Source: Bacteroidales bacterium
GTDB lineage: Bacteria; Bacteroidota; Bacteroidia; Bacteroidales; UBA3663
NCBI GenBank assembly: GCA_017449065.1
Contig: JAFSKF010000051.1
Location: 1-50,131 of the forward strand
Direction: 5' to 3'
DNA length: 50,131 nucleotides
Part shown: positions 44,820 through 50,131 of the stretch, in pieces
Layout of the letters: each line of letters starts with the position of its first letter
How positions within the stretch are numbered: the stretch's first letter is position 1
Position numbers and translations under genes: made by a program
Notes under the pieces: model-generated
Seen by the model: the letters and a program-made list of their open reading frames with translations, nothing else
Told to the model about the DNA's origin: nothing
Database searches by the model: none

Positions 44820-47363
44820 TTAAAGCATCATTTTAAGTATGTCTATCGATTTGAGGTCATCTCGAAGGATAATGTTGTCCAAGCCCATGTTCAATTCTGC
44901 TCGGAGTACATGGTTGCTTTCTTCCTGAAGTGAAAGGAGAAAGCGCTCGAAGGTGTCTTTACTAATACCGAACTGGCGATAAATTCCTTCTTTCTGATTC
45001 TCATCATAAAACTCCGATACGGTCAGAGAGTATCGATTCTGGCGCTCCGCATATCGATATAGCGAAAAAGCCAAGGCAACTAAAGAAATGTTTTCGTGAG
45101 GTTTTCTGGTAAAAAACACTTTATTACCTTCTTTTTTTAATACTCCTACAGGGATAGTAGAGCCTAATGGACTCTCTTTAAATGTATTTTGAAAAGCTTT
45201 CATCGCATTATCCCTAATAGCAGAAGTATATTGTGGAAATGTATCTCCGAGTAAGGAATCCATTTCATTTCGGCTATAAGATCTTCCATATCCAAAATTG
45301 TTTATATACCATGCAAACAACTCTGAATCATTACATAAATTTATCCATACAACTTCCCATATTCGAATAGATCCATTTAAGTATTTTTTCGCAAATAGCT
45401 TACCAATCTCTGTAATAGAATCCGTTCCCCGTTGAAGGATTCCAGCATCTACTAGCCATTTCTTAAAAACTGGTAGTTGTTTTACCAAATTCAATCCATG
45501 CGCATTTTCATCGAAATAGGTTTCATAGTTTTCCAAATAATATGAAAGCCATCTTTCTCTTAAACCAAAAGTATTGTACTTATTTAATGATGTTTGACTT
45601 GGATTATTACTCTTCATATTTGAAACTCCAATTGTCTTTCTTATTGAATTAGCAGCCTCACAACCATTATCTATAAAGTTTAAACAACGATGACATTTGA
45701 TGCACTTACTTCCATCAATTTTCACTATTGGCACAACAGATAATGCGCCAGTTGGGCATTCAACTTCACATACCTCACAATGGACGCAATGAGTAGACTT
45801 TTGTAAAACCTTGCGTAAAAGGCTTATGAATTCTATGTCATGTCCAGCATTCTTTACCTCAATGATAAATTTATTAGCTGATACCTCTATTATTAGAGAA
45901 AGCTGATAAACTGTACTTCTAAACTTTATTTCACCATGGGAAATACTATTATCCCTATTTATATTCAAATGGCCTATTGTTTTTAACCACTCAAAAATAT
46001 TTTCTTTTGGATTAGTAATAATTGCTTTGAAATCTGGAGATGTATTTTTTATTTCAACTTTCGAGTGAGTGTTGTGACGATCACCTCCTGCTCTAACTTT
46101 CCATTTACGCTGCTTTATATATTCATCAACATTGTGAATTCCTGCTTTTATCGTATTTTCTTTTAACTTATCTAGAAATGGTTTAGCTGTCTCTGGAAAA
46201 AGTAAATTGTCCATACAATCACCAATTTCTGAACTAAGGGGGCAAACGACACATCCAACTCGGCTCAAACCTTTTCTATATGCTTTATTAATTGGAAGAT
46301 TATAAAGAAAAATATATATCCAAACTTCTGTTGTGTTCCAATCAAAAATAGGTCTAACATTTAATACATTTCCATGTTTTACTCCTTTTCCTATTCTTGC
46401 ATAGGCAGCCCTCTTTTCACTCTCTTCTGAACGAACTCCTTCAAATGCCATAACATAAGGCTGCTTGCCTGTGCCATTCAATTTTTTTAGCAAACGATAT
46501 AAAGGAGCCGTTTTCATCACGGCACAGCACCAACGATGGATTCTGCTTGGAGAATCCATTTCATCCCAATAATATAAAACCTCTTGATGATTTTTAGCTG
46601 TATAAAATCTTAGATTTGGATATTTTTCCTTATATAGCGAGGATACTTTTTTAAACAACTCTAATGATGTAGGCAATTCATATCCTGTATCACTATATGT
46701 CACTATAAAATCTTCGCTAGGAATAACTCTTGATACTAAATCAAGAACTACCTGAGAATCCTTTCCTCCAGAAAAAGAGGAAATGAACATCTCAATTCTA
46801 TTAGTTAAAATCGGGACTTTGCCTAGTTCTTCTGCTTTGCTCAATGGCATAACATCGAAGCTATCGCAATCTTCTTTGATAACGACATGCTCTTCCTTTG
46901 TTTTCTTTTCAAGGTTGCTTGCTAAACGTTGGAAGTCAAGGTCAGGGTTCTTTTCCGATACTTTTCGGATATTCTTATAACGCCGGTAGGTCTGATTGAT
47001 AAATTCCATTGCTTCGTGCTCGATAATGAACATTGTATCTTCATTTCGAGAACGTAAACGCTCCATATCAACAGGTTGTAAGGTCAACGTCTCAAAGCCT
47101 TCTTGCTGAATAACCTCAGGTACATCAAAAACGTTACCGCCTTTCACTTCAAGTACAAACTCACCTTTGTAAAAATAACGTCGGTCGCAAGCCCATAGCA
47201 AAGGTTCTTCAACGTGGGGATAAATCCAACCACGTTTATTCAATCCCAACAAATCAAGTTCTTCCCAGAATATAGGTCGGGGTGACACATTAAGCGCTTC
47301 ACCTTTACTCGACATTGTTAGTTTTACACTATTGTACTCTTTATCCCAAACAACTTTGAACAT
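44820..47363 (-). CDS. brxP: BREX type 4 protein BrxP (PAPS reductase/ferredoxin/DUF4007)
   Basis: An 847-residue protein. After an N-terminal part, the PAPS-reductase/N-type ATP pyrophosphatase core has SGGKDS at 198-203, WCCAVMK at 278-284, GVRSEES at 309-315 and GCVVCP at 370-375. A ferredoxin-like segment follows with Cys 526, 529, 532, 536 and Cys 554, 557, 560, 568, enough for two [4Fe-4S] clusters. From about 590 the TFGLRERWLSYYLENYE region looks like DUF4007. In type 4 BREX this protein stands in for the PglX methyltransferase. Its core resembles DndC of DNA phosphorothioation, so sulphur chemistry on DNA is a reasonable inference, not shown here. Confidence 0.92.
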   Translation of the reverse strand: MFKVVWDKEYNSVKLTMSSKGEALNVSPRPIFWEELDLLGLNKRGWIYPHVEEPLLWACDRRYFYKGEFVLEVKGGNVFDVPEVIQQEGFETLTLQPVDMERLRSRNEDTMFIIEHEAMEFINQTYRRYKNIRKVSEKNPDLDFQRLASNLEKKTKEEHVVIKEDCDSFDVMPLSKAEELGKVPILTNRIEMFISSFSGGKDSQVVLDLVSRVIPSEDFIVTYSDTGYELPTSLELFKKVSSLYKEKYPNLRFYTAKNHQEVLYYWDEMDSPSRIHRWCCAVMKTAPLYRLLKKLNGTGKQPYVMAFEGVRSEESEKRAAYARIGKGVKHGNVLNVRPIFDWNTTEVWIYIFLYNLPINKAYRKGLSRVGCVVCPLSSEIGDCMDNLLFPETAKPFLDKLKENTIKAGIHNVDEYIKQRKWKVRAGGDRHNTHSKVEIKNTSPDFKAIITNPKENIFEWLKTIGHLNINRDNSISHGEIKFRSTVYQLSLIIEVSANKFIIEVKNAGHDIEFISLLRKVLQKSTHCVHCEVCEVECPTGALSVVPIVKIDGSKCIKCHRCLNFIDNGCEAANSIRKTIGVSNMKSNNPSQTSLNKYNTFGLRERWLSYYLENYETYFDENAHGLNLVKQLPVFKKWLVDAGILQRGTDSITEIGKLFAKKYLNGSIRIWEVVWINLCNDSELFAWYINNFGYGRSYSRNEMDSLLGDTFPQYTSAIRDNAMKAFQNTFKESPLGSTIPVGVLKKEGNKVFFTRKPHENISLVALAFSLYRYAERQNRYSLTVSEFYDENQKEGIYRQFGISKDTFERFLLSLQEESNHVLRAELNMGLDNIILRDDLKSIDILKMML

Positions 47364-47434
47364 AAACTTACTGGTTATTATTTAAATAATGATCGTTCAA
47401 ACCGATTGTTATTGCACTTGAATATACACGACTT

Positions 47435-47474
47435 CGCCCTGCCGACATGGGGATGAGCCATGTGCAGCAGGGCG
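47435..47474. repeat. Strong hairpin in the BREX leader
   Basis: Arms CGCCCTGC (47435-47442) and GCAGGGCG (47467-47474), with inner ACATGG/CCATGT also paired, enclosing GGATGAG. It lies 72-111 nt before the brxP start. There is no T-run behind it on the minus strand, so it is not a classical terminator. Confidence 0.7.
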
Positions 47475-47524
47475 TTATGCTTTGCTGAAAATAAAGTTGT
47501 CTCGCTATTTACGGAACCCGGAAT

Positions 47525-47533
47525 GGGGGGGGG
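47525..47533. repeat. Run of nine G residues upstream of brxP
   Basis: A G9 (C9 on the coding strand) homopolymer about 162 bp before the brxP start. No other G/C run of this length was noticed in the window. The surrounding 47364-47590 stretch has a 68-codon frame on the minus strand with no recognisable product. Confidence 0.8.
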
Positions 47534-47590
47534 TAAAAGTGCCCTCCGGATTGAGGTTTTATGTATTTCGGTTGCTGTAGTCATAACTTG

Positions 47591-47745
47591 TCAATAGATT
47601 GGCTTTACCACTTCGACCCTCATGCCGAGGGCGGCAAGTTGGCCTGCGACACCTTCGCTTCACGACGGGCATCCAAAATGACGGCTCCGTATTTCTCGTC
47701 GAGCACGGCACTATAGTCTCTCGTCTGATGGTCGCTTGTCTGCAT
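47591..47745 (-). pseudogene. Remnant of a HigA-like HTH antitoxin
   Basis: From the ATG at 47745 the minus strand reads MQTSDHQTRDYSAVLDEKYG, then AVILDARREAKVSQANL, and stops early; shifting frame restores ALGMRVEVVKPIY before a stop at 47591. DxDExYG...ARxEAKxxQAxL and LGMRVEVVK are pieces of XRE-type HigA antitoxins, but the middle with most of the HTH is deleted and the frame is broken. No HigB toxin is next to it. It has an intact promoter, which may now serve the BREX genes. Confidence 0.55.
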
Positions 47746-47784
47746 GTCTGCATTCTATGCCAACTTGATTAGTTCGATGTTTTC

Positions 47785-47827
47785 TTTCACGCCGCAAAGA
47801 TAATGCGTTTTCCGGTATTCTCCAAAT
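47785..47827. repeat. 43-bp direct repeat carrying a promoter, copy 1
   Basis: Identical over 43 bp to 49099-49141. On the minus strand it carries -33 TTG (47823-47825) and -7 TATCTTTG (47795-47802), 20 bp apart. It precedes the HigA remnant and is the best candidate promoter for the BREX operon, with a leader of roughly 420 nt; no better-spaced box was found nearer to brxP. Confidence 0.8.
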
Positions 47828-47900
47828 ATTTTGCCGGAAAAATAAGGTTATCTGGAAGAGTGAGTGTCTTTCCCCAAGTTACCCTTCTCGGTTACATCGT

Positions 47901-48968
47901 TTACTCTATTCTCGAATTGAGCGCAAGCACGTGCCAGCTGCCATCATCGCGGCGGTCCAGATAGCCCTTTTTGCGGAAGCCCTCTATCTGCTTCTGTACT
48001 GCAGAGCGGTTGACGGACAGCTGTTCTGCCATTTCTGAGAAGGTCGTAAGGGGTTTGTCACATAGGAGAGCAAGCAACCGGGCGCCATTCTCGCTGCGGA
48101 AATTGATGCGCTGGCCGTCGTACCACCATGTATCCTTGTCGGCATTGCGAACGATGTCTATCTCGCATTGCATCTCCTCGCACACCGTCTGGCGGAAGAA
48201 CGCCAGGAAGGAAGCGATTTTCCCTATCTGTGCATGTGCCCCATCGGAAGGCACCTTGCCTATCTTCTGGTCAGAACGATGCAACGCCTCCAGATAGGCA
48301 GCCTTCTTGCGATTGCGGATAACTATCATGGGCCATCCGTGACGGGCCAGGATGTAGTTCGCCATCAGTCGCGCAATGCGACCGTTGCCGTCCTCGAAGG
48401 GGTGAATGCGTATGTAGCGGTAATGGAAAAGGGCGGCCAGCTCAACGGGCGACAGACGGCCTTCCTGCTCGGCAGCGTTGTACCAGTCCACCAGGTCGCT
48501 CATCAGCGAAGGGGTCTCTTCCGGTGAGGCATACTCAAAGCGGTCGCCATAACGGGTGAGAACGCTATTGGGGCGCGTCTTGTACTGTCCGGCATGGACG
48601 GTATAGCTCGTCTGTCCGCCTCCAGGCAGCTCGCGCCAGACAGTATAGTCCTCGCGCAGAAGAACCCGGTGCAACTGACGGATGAAGTTCTGTGTCAGCG
48701 GCATCGTGCGGTCACGAACGGCTTCCATCACCATCTCCACGCCCACCTGACTGGCCTTCATGTCAACGAAGTCCTTCAGGTCGCCCTCTCCGCTCACCTT
48801 GCCGAAGAGCAGCAAAAGCTCGGTCTGTCCGTAGGTCAGCGTATTGCCCTCGATGTGGTTGCTGTTGAAGTTGTATTCTGTTGTGAATTTCTTGCGCAGC
48901 AACGCTGTCTGCTCCTCCGATAGCGGAAAGAGCGACTTCCATTCGTTGTATATTTCTTCTGGTTTCAT
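47901..48968 (-). CDS. Fic-domain protein with winged-helix C-terminus
   Basis: A 355-residue protein. The Fic active site HPFEDGNGR is at 189-197, and the inhibitory motif SNHIEGN at 36-42 (class II, N-terminal) should keep it off by blocking ATP with its Glu. A winged-helix segment at about 300-345 (FSEMAEQLSVNRSAVQKQIEG) follows. Fic enzymes AMPylate proteins; those with an HTH often regulate their own gene. The upstream 100 bp contain a repeated operator-like sequence right up to the start codon, which supports autoregulation. It lies between two copies of a 43-bp promoter repeat. Confidence 0.93.
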   Translation of the reverse strand: MKPEEIYNEWKSLFPLSEEQTALLRKKFTTEYNFNSNHIEGNTLTYGQTELLLLFGKVSGEGDLKDFVDMKASQVGVEMVMEAVRDRTMPLTQNFIRQLHRVLLREDYTVWRELPGGGQTSYTVHAGQYKTRPNSVLTRYGDRFEYASPEETPSLMSDLVDWYNAAEQEGRLSPVELAALFHYRYIRIHPFEDGNGRIARLMANYILARHGWPMIVIRNRKKAAYLEALHRSDQKIGKVPSDGAHAQIGKIASFLAFFRQTVCEEMQCEIDIVRNADKDTWWYDGQRINFRSENGARLLALLCDKPLTTFSEMAEQLSVNRSAVQKQIEGFRKKGYLDRRDDGSWHVLALNSRIE

Positions 48969-48973
48969 AAGCG

Positions 48974-49069
48974 TACCACCTTTTTAACTGGGTTGCATAC
49001 CACCTTAATTAACGGGAAACAATCTGTTTTATTGTGTATACCACCCAAATAAGTGGGGTGTGTACCACC
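48974..49069. promoter_or_regulatory. Two-unit operator upstream of the fic gene
   Basis: Two 31-bp units, 48974-49004 and 49039-49069, 65 bp apart, with the pattern TACCACC, 9 bases, GGGKTG, 2 bases, TACCACC. They match at 23 of 31 positions. Unit 1 starts 6 bp before the fic start codon; both lie downstream of the predicted transcription start, so binding would block transcription or translation. Confidence 0.65.
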
Positions 49070-49098
49070 TTTTTAGCCAACTGCCCATCTGTTTCCTG

Positions 49099-49141
49099 TT
49101 TCACGCCGCAAAGATAATGCGTTTTCCGGTATTCTCCAAAT
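49099..49141. repeat. 43-bp direct repeat carrying a promoter, copy 2 (fic promoter)
   Basis: Identical to 47785-47827. Minus-strand -7 TATCTTTG (49109-49116) and -33 TTG (49137-49139), 20 bp apart, about 140 bp before the fic start. Confidence 0.8.
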
Positions 49142-49296
49142 TTTCGGGCAAGAAACAGCAGAAAACTGGGCTGCTTTTTACTTTATGTTTTTGGAAAAGA
49201 ATCCTGGCTCACTATATGAAACATGTTTTCTGAAGTCAACTTTTCCCGTACGAAGTCAACCTTTTCAGGAAAAGACAGTTAATCGCCTGAGGCATG

Positions 49297-49448
49297 GTGG
49301 TCAAAGTGGTCATGGTCAAATGGTCATTTTCATTTTCGGATTCGGTCATTTTGCTCACTATAAATATAAATTTATTTATATTATATAGTGGCGGATTTTG
49401 ACAACGCTGAAACGATTTTGACCAAATGACAAATGACCAAATGACCGC
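49297..49448. repeat. Inverted TGACC iterons around an AT palindrome
   Basis: Five GGTCA copies (49299, 49308, 49314, 49322, 49344) are followed by an AT-only near-palindrome (about 49359-49386, centre AAATTT) and then three TGACC copies (49419, 49434, 49442) in the opposite sense. Upstream of the HU-like gene in a 710-bp gap (48969-49678) that holds no other gene. The same TGACC motif occurs at 29516-29550. Confidence 0.7.
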
Positions 49449-49552
49449 CCCATGGTTTTCCAGGTGCAGGGTGTCTGTGCTTGAATCTTGAAACCTGAAA
49501 CAAAAATTTATTTTTTTTGCGTCGGCATTCGAGAACCGCAATGACCTCGCTG

Positions 49553-49560
49553 TATCTTTG
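49553..49560 (+). promoter_or_regulatory. Probable -7 box of the HU-like gene
   Basis: TATCTTTG followed by CACC, about 118 bp before the start codon. No well-spaced -33 TTG was found. Confidence 0.5.
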
Positions 49561-49678
49561 CACCGTCGAAATTGAGATGCAGAATTTGCGCTCCCACGAA
49601 AAAATATTTACGGGCCCACGGGGAAGCCAAAAATCGCTCGAGATGAAGACACGATTGTTGAACTAAAAAAAATTGATT

Positions 49679-50131
49679 ATGGCACTGAAAGTAAAAGCAA
49701 AAGAACAGTATCAGAACATTGGAAAGTATGCGGGCACGTTCCGCTACGTGATGATGCCGGAGCTCTACACGGCACTGGCTCAGGACAAGGTAATCAAGGA
49801 GGCAGCCCTGCGTTCGGGTGTGAGCCGAGGCGTGATGCAGGCATGCTGGGATGCAGCCGGCGAGGTGATCAAGGCGTGGGCAACGGAAGGCCACTCGGTG
49901 GCGCTGCCCGGATTGGGCACCATGCGTTTCGGATTGCGAGCCAAGAGTGTGGCTGATGTGAACGATGTGAAAGCCGGGCTGATTTCGAGCCGCCGCATCA
50001 TCTTCACGCCCAATAGCGAACTGAAGGAGGAACTGGCCAAGACTGCCGTTCAGATCTCCTGCTACGACCGCAACGGCAACGAGGTGAAGCGCGTCAATTC
50101 GACCGACGAGGGCATCGTGGAGGACAACGAG
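49679..50131 (+). CDS. HU/IHF-like DNA-binding protein (runs off the window)
   Basis: Open from the ATG at 49679 to the window end (151 codons, no stop). It reads MALKVKAKEQYQNIGKYAGT, then FRYVMMPELYTALAQDKVI, a helical part with VIKAWATEGHSVALPGLGTM, and FTPNSELKEELAKT, which is the HU-like domain form found in Bacteroidetes proteins (HU-HIG type). The extra C-terminal part continues past the window. In Bacteroidales such genes often sit next to BT4734-like proteins and an N-acetylmuramoyl-L-alanine amidase. It should bind and bend DNA. Confidence 0.85.
   Translation, partial: MALKVKAKEQYQNIGKYAGTFRYVMMPELYTALAQDKVIKEAALRSGVSRGVMQACWDAAGEVIKAWATEGHSVALPGLGTMRFGLRAKSVADVNDVKAGLISSRRIIFTPNSELKEELAKTAVQISCYDRNGNEVKRVNSTDEGIVEDNE

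Noticed and set aside
36505..47363. Dnd or Ssp phosphorothioation system, or BREX type 1
   Set aside because: No DndD/DndE or SspB/D-like genes are present, and no PglX, BrxA or BrxB; the gene set fits type 4 BREX.
47378..47584. 68-codon frame in the BREX leader
   Set aside because: Overlaps the hairpin and G9 tract, no family resemblance; described only as leader sequence.

Overview
The window looks like a chromosomal segment of a gut or oral Bacteroidales bacterium, most likely Prevotellaceae. The supports are Bacteroidetes-type promoters (TTG, about 20 bp, then TAnnTTTG) in front of many genes, secreted-protein C-terminal tails of the YYxLxGRR...GIYVKDGKK type, a DUF6261 protein, a BT4734-like/DUF3987 primase-like protein, an HU-like protein of the Bacteroides type, and a Gly/Gln/Arg-rich extension on a pseudouridine synthase. 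Assignments come from reading the sequence and remembered family motifs; no database search was run.

Layout. 0.1-1.1 kb: a decayed SGNH-hydrolase 3' end and an orphan MNT-type nucleotidyltransferase. 1.2-9.0 kb: a divergent L-fucose locus. Leftward it carries a DapA-family aldolase, an SSS symporter and FucI; rightward FucP, an amidohydrolase and a zinc alcohol dehydrogenase, with promoters for both directions in the 190-bp gap. 9-21 kb: core genes (PP2C-like phosphatase, PlsC, small membrane protein, outer-membrane barrel, PurB, RluB-like, AsnRS, a secreted GH127/146 enzyme, a short ComEC-like protein, a LysE exporter). 21-23.5 kb: DUF6261 protein, 41-bp tandem repeats, and an antitoxin/PIN pair whose toxin 3' end has been replaced. 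23.5-28.6 kb: carboxynorspermidine dehydrogenase and SpeA (polyamines), a VanZ-like protein and DnaA, followed by an AT-rich DnaA-box region that is a candidate oriC.

29-50 kb is accessory DNA: BT4734-like/DUF3987 protein, BRO-type antirepressor, two unknown genes, an AlbA_2/ATPase regulator, and then a type 4 BREX phage-defence operon in the order brxP-brxC-pglZ-brxL plus a fifth unrecognised gene. The BREX block is visibly more AT-rich than the fucose and housekeeping regions, which suggests transfer. Upstream of it lie a HigA-like antitoxin remnant, a Fic protein with an unusual repeated operator, and the start of an HU-like protein that runs off the window.

The most interesting parts are the BREX operon, which has a PAPS-reductase/ferredoxin/DUF4007 protein instead of a methyltransferase; its uncharacterised fifth gene; the duplicated 43-bp promoter cassette in front of fic and the BREX leader; and the two-unit operator next to the fic start codon.
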